From: Gammaproteobacteria bacterium
GTDB lineage: Bacteria > Pseudomonadota > Gammaproteobacteria > Pseudomonadales > Pseudomonadaceae
Direction: 5' to 3'
Length of the DNA: 64,000 nucleotides
Assembly (NCBI GenBank): GCA_018827205.1
Contig: JAHJXZ010000011.1
Location: 24,786-88,785, forward strand
Part shown: in pieces, positions 37,112 to 46,234 of the stretch
Layout: the number at the start of each line of letters is the position of its first letter
Numbering within the stretch: the stretch's first letter is position 1
The notes under the pieces: model-generated
What the model was told of the DNA's origin: nothing
The model's database searches: none
The model's input: only the letters and a program-made list of their open reading frames with translations
Position numbers and translations under genes: made by a program

Positions 37112-37182
37112 ATGATCTCCTGTAGATCAATATAACGCTCATTTTGAGCTTTGCAAGATCAAAATGATCTTCTGCAGATCAT
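37112..37182. promoter_or_regulatory. Two palindromic operators in the divergent xis/xre promoter region
   Basis: Two copies of a palindrome lie at 37112-37131 (ATGATCTCCTGTAGATCAAT) and 37164-37182 (ATGATCTTCTGCAGATCAT), the second perfect around its centre. Between them, on the minus strand, TTGCAA and TATATT are separated by 16 bp and could drive the excisionase-integrase operon. The nearby Xre protein is the likely binder. Confidence 0.6.
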
Positions 37183-37197
37183 TTTTTGGAGATTAGG

Positions 37198-37410
37198 ATG
37201 GTCAAGTGCCATTTATCTCGCTTACTGGGCGAGCGGAAACTGAAGATCAGTGACGTGGTCAGGGACACGGGGATCAACCGCGGAACCCTCACGCGGCTCT
37301 ATCACGAGACCGCGCAACGGGTGGAACTCAAGGACCTGGAAACGATCTGCCAGTACCTGAACTGCCAGGTGGGGGACTTGCTGGAGCTGCAGGATGATCC
37401 GGAGGGCTGA
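37198..37410 (+). CDS. Xre-family (Cro/CI-like) regulator
   Basis: Protein of 70 residues from ATG 37198, with GGAG upstream; an earlier TTG is rejected. It is one lambda-repressor-type HTH (LKISDVVRDTGINRGTLTRL) with the C-terminal VGDLLEL typical of the YozG/Cro family. Divergent from the excisionase-integrase operon over two palindromic operators, so it is probably a repressor or switch for integrase expression and for itself. Confidence 0.85.
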   Translation: MVKCHLSRLLGERKLKISDVVRDTGINRGTLTRLYHETAQRVELKDLETICQYLNCQVGDLLELQDDPEG

Positions 37411-37427
37411 ACGCCCTCCGGACTTGG

Positions 37428-40400
37428 TCAGGCGCGGAAATGCCAGTCGATGGAAGCCATCAGCATCAGATAGCGCAAGGCAGCACCGGGGTGATGGTTC
37501 TGCTTGGCTTGATCCTTCAACTCAAGCTTCGCCCTGATCCCCAGGTGTAGGTTCGCTACATCGTTGCTCTCTGGCGCGTGCTGACTGAACGGCCGGCGAA
37601 TACTCCCAAGTTGCTGGCGCCAGTAGGACTTGGTTGTCCTCGGCTTGTTGGTGTCATAAATGATCAGCTCAATAGATTGAGTCGGAACACCTATCGCACT
37701 GAGCAGCCACAAATAGTCCTGTGCATGGTCTTCGTCACGATCACGCTGGAATCGCAGCGTGGTTTCCGTCTTCCAACAGCGCTCAACAAAATCATCAATA
37801 ACACGCTGGGCGCGATCGCTGTCGGGGCCTTCGAACAGGTCGTAGAGGCGCTGTGCATAGTCGATCACCCCTTCACGCGCTCCATGCTTTGGCGGCGATG
37901 GCGACAGCGACAGCGATGCTTTTGCGTGCAGAGCAGGTTGCAGCCTGTGTTTAGGGCTTGCGCCGCGGGCTCCTGGGCGCTGCCGCATATCGCGGATACA
38001 GCGTGCCCGCTCCAGAATCATTTCGCGCTCTTCGGCAGAGAACTCGACCCAATCAAGGTTGACCTCGCGGCCTGTCTGCTCTACATATGAGGCATACGCC
38101 AGCATCGACTCGATAGCTTGAATTCGCCTCATCGCCCAGTTTTGATCCACCTGCTGAGCCTGAACTGGATGTGATTTTTTCCGAGCACGACGGATGTCTT
38201 TGAGCGGCTTTATGCGGCCAATGACGTCGAGCAGCACACCGCAGTCAACTGAAATGCCATCAACATACTCAGCTTTTTTGGTGGGCTGGCTGACGCCACC
38301 TATATGAGCAACGTTTGCAGCGTTGAATAGCCAATTTTGGGGGTTCCATTGCCACATCATGGCCATGACCTGCGGCAGGCTGTGAATGTAATGCAGCAGC
38401 GTAGTTTTTGGGCTGCCATGCCCAAGAATGGCGCTGACAATATGAACGATTTTCCGGGTAGGGCCGTCTGTGGGCAGCATTGCTTTGCGCAATCTGAGGT
38501 CATCCCTCAGCCAGCGGACTGTCAGGGGTAGATCATGGAAAATCAGCTCGGGTGAGAGGCGGTTATGCGCCGCCATCAGTTTGAAAAACAGCCATGTTGC
38601 GCAGGAATGTCGCAGGTGGTGGTAGTGCAGGAACTCAGAGCCAGTCACTGCGCGCATACAGTTATGCAGGGCCGGGAACAGAGCGCTTTCGCTGATCCAT
38701 TGAGTTTTCAACTGCGGGATACAGAACAGGAAATCCGAGGTTGGATTGATGCGTTCCTCAGCCCGCCGCTCTCGATACCAGTTGATCAGCAGCGTGAGCT
38801 CATCGGGTTCGAGGACCTCTCGTAGCGGCAAACGCCGAACGGCATTCAGGGTTTTCAACCCGCGCTGTGCATGGGGGCGAATGAGCAGATCAACCGGCAG
38901 CTCTAGTCCGGCCTGTTCGTCGCTGGATAGTCTGCGCATGTTCGGGTGGCGCGCCTGAATACGTGCTGCGTCCTCTGTCGAATACTCGGGCAAATGCAAA
39001 TCGCATAGGCGCAGCTTTAGAGCCTCGTTACGCCGCAACCCCAACCGAAACCCCAGTATCAACAACAGTCTCGCTGCTGTGACCAAGCGCGGCGTACGCA
39101 ACTCCAGACCGCAGGTGCCGAGCGTCTGAAGAACAGATTGGTACTGATCCTCGCTGATAATGCGAGCATCCACCCGGGGCACGCCTTTGCCGATGCCTAG
39201 AATGGAGTAGGGGCTGATTGGCGGATAGTTGAAACGACGCTGCAGAAACGTATGAAACTCGTGGATTGCCTTGGCCAGAGTACGCCTTTTGCTATCTGTG
39301 GTCTGCGCATCCAGTGTGGATTCATAGACAATTTCCAGCGCGTCAATTTCGAGCTCGAAAATGCTTATGCCATCCAGCTGAGAGGTAAGTGCTGCGCCTA
39401 GTACCCGGATATATCGATCTATGGTGCTGCGCCCGATACTGTGGCCATATGCGGATGCCCCGCCCAGCATGTAGGCCAGCCAGCTCTGGATTAGGCTGGG
39501 CAGCTCTCCTTGGGAATCCGCTTGAAAAGGTACCTCGATAGGCAGGTTATCCCGGATTCTATCGCGCAGTTCCTGCAGCCATGCAGGTGGGGCAAGACGC
39601 TCTTCAGTCTCAGCTTCATCCGAATTAGCTTCATAGTCATAGGTCCCCGCCGGATCCAATAGATCCGCCTGGCCGAGTATGTTGCCCCAGGACGATGGGC
39701 GCAGGGACTGAGAGACAAACCCTTCGCGACAGGCAAAATTGACCAGCACCTGTGGCAGGCGCAACTGCATTTGCATCCTAAACAAGTCCAGCAGCACGCT
39801 CAGGTTCTGTGGCTGATCCAACTCAGACACTCCGGCCCGCCTCAGAAATGCCGCCACACACCGCATATGCCCATTTTTACGGCTCAGTTTTCCTACGCTT
39901 TTTTGAACATCATCCGCACAGCGAATCAACAGCGCCAGCGTTGCCGGATCAGGGAACCACTGCCGAAATTCAGCGACGGCATTGCCGCGGATCGAGAGCG
40001 GAAGACGTATTTCGGGAATGCCCGAGACCCATTCGATACTGTCTGGCGTTACGCTGAGCATGGCATTCAGTTGGGCTACATCGAGCAGTCCGCCGTTGTA
40101 GGCAGCGCTCATCAGCAGCAGACCAATACGCTCTTCTGTGCTGAGCTCGTCGATATCCAGCTTCAGGCCATGCTGCAGGGCATTGACCACTTGGCGGCTA
40201 CTTTTGATTCGCTCAGCGGTGTAGATGTCAGGGTTGATCGGATTGGCTGCACGCCTGACGGCAATAGCAATTCGAGCCAGAGGAAAACCCGGGATTTGAT
40301 CCCGGACTCGCTGAGTGATGCCACGCAGGACATTGCGCAGCGTGTGATCTGTACCCAGGCATGCCTCCAGCTCGCGAACGTTCGCCGTTGAAATCTCGGG

Positions 40401-40559
40401 CATCTCACATTCACCCAGCAGCCATTTTCCGAATGGCGTGTTGGCCGTCTCTGCCTTTGATTTAAGAAGCGTCCTTTGCTCGGACATCCACTCTGGCTCA
40501 TGGGGGCGAGCCGACCAGATCACGTCACACTGTTGATCGTTTAAACGCGATAGTTTCAT
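37428..40559 (-). CDS. Very large tyrosine recombinase-like integrase (1043 aa)
   Basis: Start ATG 40559 overlaps the stop of the preceding recombinase-like gene (ATGA). The C-terminal half carries a tyrosine recombinase domain with Arg in GFRLGLRRNEAL near 506, HHLRHSCATW near 649, GHGSPKTTLLHY near 713 with the candidate nucleophile Tyr at the end, so the R-H-R-H-Y set looks intact. The 400-residue N-terminal part is unrecognised, and about 250 residues after the catalytic Tyr are unusual. Two recombinases plus a small protein in one coupled operon recall the multi-recombinase islands GInt, Tn554-like elements and gamma-mobile-trio, but gene order and sizes do not clearly match any. Predicted to mobilise the island or part of it. 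Confidence 0.82.
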   Translation of the reverse strand: MKLSRLNDQQCDVIWSARPHEPEWMSEQRTLLKSKAETANTPFGKWLLGECEMPEISTANVRELEACLGTDHTLRNVLRGITQRVRDQIPGFPLARIAIAVRRAANPINPDIYTAERIKSSRQVVNALQHGLKLDIDELSTEERIGLLLMSAAYNGGLLDVAQLNAMLSVTPDSIEWVSGIPEIRLPLSIRGNAVAEFRQWFPDPATLALLIRCADDVQKSVGKLSRKNGHMRCVAAFLRRAGVSELDQPQNLSVLLDLFRMQMQLRLPQVLVNFACREGFVSQSLRPSSWGNILGQADLLDPAGTYDYEANSDEAETEERLAPPAWLQELRDRIRDNLPIEVPFQADSQGELPSLIQSWLAYMLGGASAYGHSIGRSTIDRYIRVLGAALTSQLDGISIFELEIDALEIVYESTLDAQTTDSKRRTLAKAIHEFHTFLQRRFNYPPISPYSILGIGKGVPRVDARIISEDQYQSVLQTLGTCGLELRTPRLVTAARLLLILGFRLGLRRNEALKLRLCDLHLPEYSTEDAARIQARHPNMRRLSSDEQAGLELPVDLLIRPHAQRGLKTLNAVRRLPLREVLEPDELTLLINWYRERRAEERINPTSDFLFCIPQLKTQWISESALFPALHNCMRAVTGSEFLHYHHLRHSCATWLFFKLMAAHNRLSPELIFHDLPLTVRWLRDDLRLRKAMLPTDGPTRKIVHIVSAILGHGSPKTTLLHYIHSLPQVMAMMWQWNPQNWLFNAANVAHIGGVSQPTKKAEYVDGISVDCGVLLDVIGRIKPLKDIRRARKKSHPVQAQQVDQNWAMRRIQAIESMLAYASYVEQTGREVNLDWVEFSAEEREMILERARCIRDMRQRPGARGASPKHRLQPALHAKASLSLSPSPPKHGAREGVIDYAQRLYDLFEGPDSDRAQRVIDDFVERCWKTETTLRFQRDRDEDHAQDYLWLLSAIGVPTQSIELIIYDTNKPRTTKSYWRQQLGSIRRPFSQHAPESNDVANLHLGIRAKLELKDQAKQNHHPGAALRYLMLMASIDWHFRA

Positions 40560-43012
40560 TCGTTCACCCACTGGCTGCTCAGGGCCGACCAGCCCAGCTC
40601 CCGCAATAGCGGGGAAATCCATTCATCGAGGACGTTGGCGTACGCTGCTGGGCAGAACGATGAATAGACGTCCTGCGGTTCCTCCCCCCTCAGCCAATGC
40701 CCCATATATGCTGCGAGTGATTCGGGCGGGCAGCCCCGCTCTGCGAGCGTCGTACGGATAAATTTTCGATAGGAGTTGGTTCGGTGAGAGGTGTAACCAG
40801 GCACCAGCGCCATCTGCTCATAAATTTTACTGGGGGTAATCTCAGCACGGCGTAGTCCGCTCGGGCTCGTCCAAAGGAAAAATCCCCGCGACCAACGATT
40901 GCCCGCCTCATCCAGTGGCAGGTAACCAATCAATTGCCGGCTGATGGCTGAGCAGTGCTCGAGATAATTGGTTATTTGCCGCCTCAACATGGCAGGCATA
41001 TAAACGAGCCGACTCATGTGACGATCGTCGGAGTCCTTGTCTGATAGCGCTCCCATGCCCAATACAGGATCAAACTCGTCGAGCAGCATCAGAGGGTTAC
41101 GGATCGCCCTGCAGCCCGTGACCAACATGAGCATCTGCACGGTGAACAGCGTGTAGCAGTTGTGCCAGGCGAGCATGTCACTCAGGCGGCCATCAACTTT
41201 TTTGCGCAGCAGTGCGGCCATGGCGCTGACATTTTCTGCAATCGTTTGGGGCAGCAGGCAGTGAGTGGCTCCCAGCCCACCCTGCTGTGGGTGTTCAGGA
41301 CTCAGATCAGCCGGCTCATATGCCAAACCCGCACAGGCATAAACCTGGGTCAGCACACGTACGATTGAGGTCGTGTAAATTTTGCAGAGGTAGTTGGCAT
41401 CGAGCTGCAGGTAATAACGCGGTGTCTGCGCCGAGGGGGGTTCAATCCCAGATAGCATTGATGCTGCAGCTACATCCTGCGTATCTGTGACAATTTGATG
41501 GAACACATAAGTGCGCAGTTTGGTGCGCGTATAGCGCCCATCGCCATCACCCAACTCCAGCAACAATGCCCTGATCTCGGCGTCCAGCTGCTCAGTTTGA
41601 TACGTGAATACTTGGTTGGATGAATGAGGAAATGCTTTGAACAGTTGCTTTACTAACTGGGCACTCCCAGCGAGATCGGGCAATAGAATTCGCAGCAGCG
41701 AGACCCGTAAACCCGAGGAGGCCTGCCAACGCTCGTCGCCAGCGAGGTCTGGGCGCCTGACGATCATACTGAACTGTGCATGATCCCCTTGGATCAATGC
41801 CAGACCATCCGCCTCATCCTCTTCGTCATCTACGATGGATAACTGGACGACCTGCGTCGTCGACTGGCCTAACCAAAGGCTGATATGCAGGGCAACAATC
41901 GACTCCATTCGGAGCTGGATCCGGGCCGGGTCTTTAGTACAGGACAGTTCTTGCAGACACGAGTGGAATAGGTCGCTGGCGCCAAACAACAAATTCCGCA
42001 ACTCCACCAAGGTGAGCTGGTTGTACGAAAATGGCAGGAACTGTCTGCTTCGTACTATATGCGCCTCAACATTTTGTTGGCCTAGGAGATCAGCAACATA
42101 CGGACGCTCGCAGCCATCGTCATCCAGGACCCAAGTTTCGGTTGAGGGGCTGATTTCACCGGGTGCCAGATCAGCATCAGCGGTATCTGTATGCCCCACC
42201 AAGATGTCGTAGTGACCGGGTAGCTGGTCAGGATCATCGGGGTCGGCCAGGACAAATCCGCGAAGATCTTCCGTGACGTAATGGACCAGATCGGGCTGAT
42301 CGTTCTGCTTGCCATTACCTCGATCACCGCCACCGCCGCCGCCACCCATTCGCGGAGAAGCGCCTCTGCAGTACCGAACAAACCGGGCGATATCAGCAAA
42401 GAGCGGTGCATTTTCTGATGTCGATTTTTTAAGCTTGAACTGTCTGCAACTGTCCACAAACTCCTGAGCGCTACCCCAAATTGCCAACTCAGAAGGGATT
42501 AAAAATTTCGCCAGGTTGCAGAGTATCTTAAGCGCCTGATATACGTCGTAGCGCTGGCTCACTAGGCAATCAGTAGCCATTTGTTGTGATGCGACGAGCA
42601 ACTGCGCGAGCAACCTCAGGTAGTCCTGTGCGTTTTCGTGATCTCTGGGCAAATTGAAAAGCGCCGCATAGGGAAACCCAAATAGAGTCACGCCTTTCCC
42701 ATGAATGGGGTTCTTCTCAGGCCGCACATCTCCATGCCAAAACTGCTCGCCCAAGCGCTCGCTGGCATTGGGCTGACTGGCCAGAGAGACTATCCACTCG
42801 CAGGCCTCGCGCCATACCTGTTCATCGTACCCCTCGAAACTGATCGGTACCCCCATACGGCATACGGGGAACACCTTTAGAAGCTGGTGACTCACACCTG
42901 GTAGGTCAATGAGATCCGGATGAGCACCTACTAGATTTATGACCTGACCAACGACCTTAGAGGACTGCCCCTGTTCCTTGGCGAGGTCCAACAGCGCTTT
43001 TTGCGTATTCAT
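40556..43012 (-). CDS. Second large recombinase-like protein (818 aa)
   Basis: Start ATG 43012 overlaps the stop of the 155-residue gene (ATGA). Weaker recombinase signature near the C-terminus: MLVTGCRAIRNPLML near 640, YTSHRTNSYRKFIRT near 755, YMGHWLRGEEPQDVYSSF near 780, which resembles the RxxH-GH-Y end of tyrosine recombinases. The N-terminal 600 residues are not recognised; a run of seven Gly near 222 is probably a flexible linker. Coupled at both ends to its neighbours, so the three proteins probably act as a complex. It may be an active recombinase or a catalytically weakened partner; this cannot be settled by eye. Confidence 0.72.
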   Translation of the reverse strand: MNTQKALLDLAKEQGQSSKVVGQVINLVGAHPDLIDLPGVSHQLLKVFPVCRMGVPISFEGYDEQVWREACEWIVSLASQPNASERLGEQFWHGDVRPEKNPIHGKGVTLFGFPYAALFNLPRDHENAQDYLRLLAQLLVASQQMATDCLVSQRYDVYQALKILCNLAKFLIPSELAIWGSAQEFVDSCRQFKLKKSTSENAPLFADIARFVRYCRGASPRMGGGGGGGDRGNGKQNDQPDLVHYVTEDLRGFVLADPDDPDQLPGHYDILVGHTDTADADLAPGEISPSTETWVLDDDGCERPYVADLLGQQNVEAHIVRSRQFLPFSYNQLTLVELRNLLFGASDLFHSCLQELSCTKDPARIQLRMESIVALHISLWLGQSTTQVVQLSIVDDEEDEADGLALIQGDHAQFSMIVRRPDLAGDERWQASSGLRVSLLRILLPDLAGSAQLVKQLFKAFPHSSNQVFTYQTEQLDAEIRALLLELGDGDGRYTRTKLRTYVFHQIVTDTQDVAAASMLSGIEPPSAQTPRYYLQLDANYLCKIYTTSIVRVLTQVYACAGLAYEPADLSPEHPQQGGLGATHCLLPQTIAENVSAMAALLRKKVDGRLSDMLAWHNCYTLFTVQMLMLVTGCRAIRNPLMLLDEFDPVLGMGALSDKDSDDRHMSRLVYMPAMLRRQITNYLEHCSAISRQLIGYLPLDEAGNRWSRGFFLWTSPSGLRRAEITPSKIYEQMALVPGYTSHRTNSYRKFIRTTLAERGCPPESLAAYMGHWLRGEEPQDVYSSFCPAAYANVLDEWISPLLRELGWSALSSQWVNE

Positions 43013-43476
43013 TTTTCGCCCTCCTGGCCTTTGAGCGGTTTGACGCCGACTAGCCGGGCCAGGTGGGCGTGACTGCGGTAGCTGTGGGGCCACTGATCGG
43101 TTGCGGATCCGATGTGGGCGTATAAATCGCGCACCTGCTGCGGCGTAATCTGAGCCAAACCTGGCGCAACCAGACGCTCAATTAGCACGAGTTGGTCGAT
43201 GGATCCTTTGAGCTTCCACTTAGGCCATTCAATGCACTGCACCAGTGTGTCTGGATCCATATGCGCCGTTAGCCATCGATATTGCGTCGTCTGGCCTATG
43301 CAGAAAGCATCTGGGCAGGTGACAACTAATGGATAAATCGCATTAATACGCGCAGCCACAGCCTTGGGTATTAGCGCTGGATCAGGAAGAGCGATTGGAG
43401 CCAGATTTAGATCGCGCTCAATACGAGCAAATTCGGGATGAATTCCGTGTATGTCACTTAATTTAATTGTCAGCAT
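43009..43476 (-). CDS. Small partner protein of the large-recombinase operon
   Basis: Protein of 155 residues from ATG 43476, with AAAGG upstream; the frame to 43575 has no start signal. Soluble; no motif recognised apart from a predicted helical C-terminus (ITPQQVRDLYAHIGS and SYRSHAHLARLVGVKPLKG), which might bind DNA. It is the first gene of the coupled three-gene recombinase module. Confidence 0.65.
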   Translation of the reverse strand: MLTIKLSDIHGIHPEFARIERDLNLAPIALPDPALIPKAVAARINAIYPLVVTCPDAFCIGQTTQYRWLTAHMDPDTLVQCIEWPKWKLKGSIDQLVLIERLVAPGLAQITPQQVRDLYAHIGSATDQWPHSYRSHAHLARLVGVKPLKGQEGEK

Positions 43477-43760
43477 GATGCCTTTCTCTAGGAATATGAC
43501 TACTAAAGAGTGCGAGGCAAAATCCCCCGATCGAGGGGGAGTGAATTGAGCTGTGATGAATTTTTTTCCGCGCATGCGCGGGTTTGGCTAGCAGAAGAGG
43601 TTCGCTGAACCCTTAAGTAGAAGGGCGCCGTACACCGAATAAATTGGGCGATATCAATTCCGGCTGCTTCAACCTGGAAAACAGGGGTAGTCCGCCCCCC
43701 ACTCTTAATACGAGGTCAGGCAAAAACTGTCTGGCTACATCTCGTTTTAGGAGCACGCAT
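43477..43760. other. Divergent intergenic region with palindromes (possible promoters or recombination site)
   Basis: This 284-bp stretch separates the recombinase operon (minus) from the four-HTH gene (plus). It contains a perfect 14-bp palindrome, CCGCGCATGCGCGG (43568-43581), and a hairpin with five C/G pairs around GATCGA near 43524-43540. It must hold both promoters and is a good place for binding sites of the HTH protein or a recombination site. No direct repeat was confirmed. Confidence 0.45.
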
Positions 43761-44309
43761 ATGGGTGATTGGAAGGCATGTGTCGGAAAGATGAGCGACC
43801 GCGAAATAGCGCGACGCTTTGGCATTGGAGCGAGCAGCGTCGGGCGTTACCGCTACTCGCTTGGCATTCCTGAGTTTCACCCAGAAGACAGTGAGTTACC
43901 GGCTGAGTTGATTGAACAACTTGCTACAAGAACGAACTATCAACTGGCACAAGAATTCGGGGTTTCAATCAAGCACATCAAACGAAAGCGAGTTGAATTG
44001 AGAGTCCAGGAACCCAAGACTGTCAGGGAGCGCTTTAAACCCCTTGAGGACATCTGGACCAATGAAGCTATTGCTATGCTGGGGCAGATGCCAGATACGG
44101 AGGTCGCGGATCGTTTGGATATCAGCAATTTTCCAGTCAAAAAGAAACGTCACGAACTTGGAATACAGGCATACAAACGTCCGGTACCAGAAATAACACC
44201 TGAGATTGCATCTGCGTTTGGCGTCGTCTCCGACGCCGAGCTCGCCGGCCAGCTGGGTGTATCTGTGAGTTACATCCGCAGAGCGCGGACCAAGGCGAAC
44301 CAGCAGTAA
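43761..44309 (+). CDS. Protein of four tandem helix-turn-helix repeats
   Basis: Protein of 182 residues, start ATG 43761 with AGGAG upstream; the longer frame to 43644 is rejected. It is almost entirely repeats of about 45 residues: SDREIARRFGIGASSVGRYR, NYQLAQEFGVSIKHIKRKR, DTEVADRLDISNFPVKKKR and DAELAGQLGVSVSYIRRAR, each a HTH with a basic recognition end. A protein of four serial HTHs should bind a long, composite DNA site. It is divergent from the large-recombinase operon, so it could be that module's regulator or a site-recognition factor (inference). Not recognised as a named family. Confidence 0.75.
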   Translation: MGDWKACVGKMSDREIARRFGIGASSVGRYRYSLGIPEFHPEDSELPAELIEQLATRTNYQLAQEFGVSIKHIKRKRVELRVQEPKTVRERFKPLEDIWTNEAIAMLGQMPDTEVADRLDISNFPVKKKRHELGIQAYKRPVPEITPEIASAFGVVSDAELAGQLGVSVSYIRRARTKANQQ

Positions 44310-44385
44310 TTGGCCGAGCTGTACCATCAAGCAAAATATCGGTGAACGTATACAAGCCGTCATCGCTGAAGGTGAGCTTGCGGAC

Positions 44386-44420
44386 GCGGCAGTAGTAAAC
44401 CAGAAGTTTACTACTGCCGC
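44386..44420. repeat. Perfect 15-bp inverted repeat
   Basis: Arms GCGGCAGTAGTAAAC and GTTTACTACTGCCGC enclose the 5-base loop CAGAA. It lies 77 bp after the four-HTH gene. Without a T-run it is a poor terminator; a protein-binding or recombination site is possible. Confidence 0.7.
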
Positions 44421-44810
44421 CGATAGCAAAGATTTGGCCTTGAGGACATATCGTGCCATGCACTTTTGAAAAAGTGGCCCTCAATCTAGTTTCTATTGCG
44501 GACCGTTGCAGCCGCAGTAGTGAGTGTTCGAAGGCCCTCAGCTGATGATTGGGTCAATGCTGAGTCAGGCTAATACGCTAACGCCACGCCATCACGCGGC
44601 CCGCATCCAAACGCAGGTGTATGCCGGGAACACTAAAGCGGTGCCCACTGGGCAGGTAGGCGGCATCTTCAAAGGGAAGCAGGCAGGTCGCCTCCATGTC
44701 GCGCTCAGTGCTTTCATATTAGGGCAGCCCACACACTGCACAACTCGCTTTTGCCGCGCCACTTTACAAAGCAGATGCAGCCTTACATGCCGAATACTTA
44801 GAGGAATTTC

Positions 44811-44829
44811 AGCCCACTTTTAGTGGGCT
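44811..44829. terminator. Terminator-like hairpin
   Basis: Stem AGCCCAC/GTGGGCT with loop TTTTA, followed by a moderately T-rich stretch on the plus strand. It lies about 120 bp beyond the end of the 349-residue gene and could stop transcription from either side. Confidence 0.45.
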
Positions 44830-44952
44830 ACATTTGGCCGCATTGAGGCTGTCGCATCAGGCAGAAGTCGGCGCAAAAGCGGCCTGTAACCTAAGGGGGC
44901 GTGTCAGCCAGCAAGAGTAATTGAAAAACCAGGCGTAGTGGCCAGGTTTATT

Positions 44953-46002
44953 TTAGGCGTTGGACTTGGCAGCTTTACTTTGCTCAAGTTTGGATATAAA
45001 GCTCGGATTCTCGAAAAGAGAAGGTCCATTGTGAGCTGCGTCAATAGCAGCATTATCTAGACGTGGTCGCAGTTCGAACTCCCAGTACAAAAGGTTCCAG
45101 TAGTGTTCTCCAATGCTTTCAGTGATGCCGCCATTACGGCGTACTTGCTTAGTGAATTGCTCTGACCACTGAAGCATACTGGGCAGGAAGTCCCTCACAA
45201 TTGCGGTTTCCGGCAATATATAGACTTCAATTCGAGCGCCGTGGAGGCTCCTGGCGTCCATTTCGCACCTCTGTTCTAACTCACCAATCGAATTGTCAGT
45301 GAAATAGACACGGAATTTAGGGCGCTCTTTTTCTTTTGAGTGGATTCCCCACGGGGAGAATTCGTTAACGCTGATGGCATCCGCTTCCCAACCCTTACTG
45401 CTTGGGGAAACGTAGATCTGACGAGCTAGGCCAAGGCCAACCTCAGCGATTTCATCGCTTGTTAGCAGACGTTGACTGACATTGTGGCGGTCAGAAAGGT
45501 CTTTCAGATACGAGACTTTAAGGAAATTACAGTGGCTGGAAAACTCGGCAAGGCCAGCCTTAAATTTGTCGTTCTGCGCACTGCCAGGAGCATCCCCGCG
45601 TTCGGTATTAACGCCGGCGTCCTGTAGGGCCTTTAGAGCGCCTTGTATTTTTTCATCTTCAACAACCACCCATTGTGTTTGGCCATCGCGTATCAGCCTG
45701 GAGAGAGTGGCGCGGGCTGATTTGCTAGCTTTGATTCCCAAGCAATGCTTCCAAACTTCAATACATTTAACTTCACCTGTATCGGTGATTTGGATGACTA
45801 CGGACTTAAAGAATTTTATGAGATCTGCTTTAGCCTCTCCGAAATGGCTCAAACCAACAACCGCCAAAAACAATCCGAGTATTTCAGCTAGGTAGTCCCT
45901 TTCAGGGTGAAGAATTAGTTCAATGCCTTTGAAGCACAGCCAAGCAAGCGCTGCGAGGACCGTGAATATAGGAATAAGTCGAGGTGTTAGAGACGAATTC
46001 AT
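44953..46002 (-). CDS. Membrane-anchored protein of unknown function
   Basis: Protein of 349 residues, ATG 46002 with a GGAAT-type site. Two N-terminal hydrophobic segments (about 8-28 and 38-55) form a hairpin in the membrane; the remaining 290 residues are soluble and mixed alpha/beta, and should face the cytoplasm. No nuclease, kinase or NTPase motif was found. Stand-alone gene with AT-rich composition relative to the core, in the cargo part of the island. The layout of two membrane helices plus a cytosolic domain occurs in several phage-defence effectors, but that is only an analogy. Confidence 0.7.
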   Translation of the reverse strand: MNSSLTPRLIPIFTVLAALAWLCFKGIELILHPERDYLAEILGLFLAVVGLSHFGEAKADLIKFFKSVVIQITDTGEVKCIEVWKHCLGIKASKSARATLSRLIRDGQTQWVVVEDEKIQGALKALQDAGVNTERGDAPGSAQNDKFKAGLAEFSSHCNFLKVSYLKDLSDRHNVSQRLLTSDEIAEVGLGLARQIYVSPSSKGWEADAISVNEFSPWGIHSKEKERPKFRVYFTDNSIGELEQRCEMDARSLHGARIEVYILPETAIVRDFLPSMLQWSEQFTKQVRRNGGITESIGEHYWNLLYWEFELRPRLDNAAIDAAHNGPSLFENPSFISKLEQSKAAKSNA

Positions 46003-46234
46003 TAGCTGGAATTCCTTGTCGGGAATGAATCTTGGTTTGGGAGTGAATGGTGACCCCGTTTGAGGTGCACTTAAGGCGAATTCTTGGCGATGTAGTCAGT
46101 CAACTTGGGATTCCTGAGGCACATGTGAGCCTATGTCTGTAACCACCAGATTTGAGGACTTTCGCATGATCTGCGCACGCTACCAGACCCGACCGAGTCA
46201 CGGCAGTAAAAATCCTTGGGTCGTCGAAGACACC

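Larger units (their letters stand above)
44310..44952. other. Gene-free stretch with a long hairpin
   Basis: No convincing coding region is seen in 643 bp; the open frames present have no ribosome site and unnatural composition. It contains the 15-bp hairpin at 44386-44420 and a terminator-like hairpin at 44811-44829. Confidence 0.5.

Noticed and set aside
44524-44823. Frame of 99 codons in the gene-free stretch
   Set aside because: No ribosome site, unnatural composition, and no neighbours in register.
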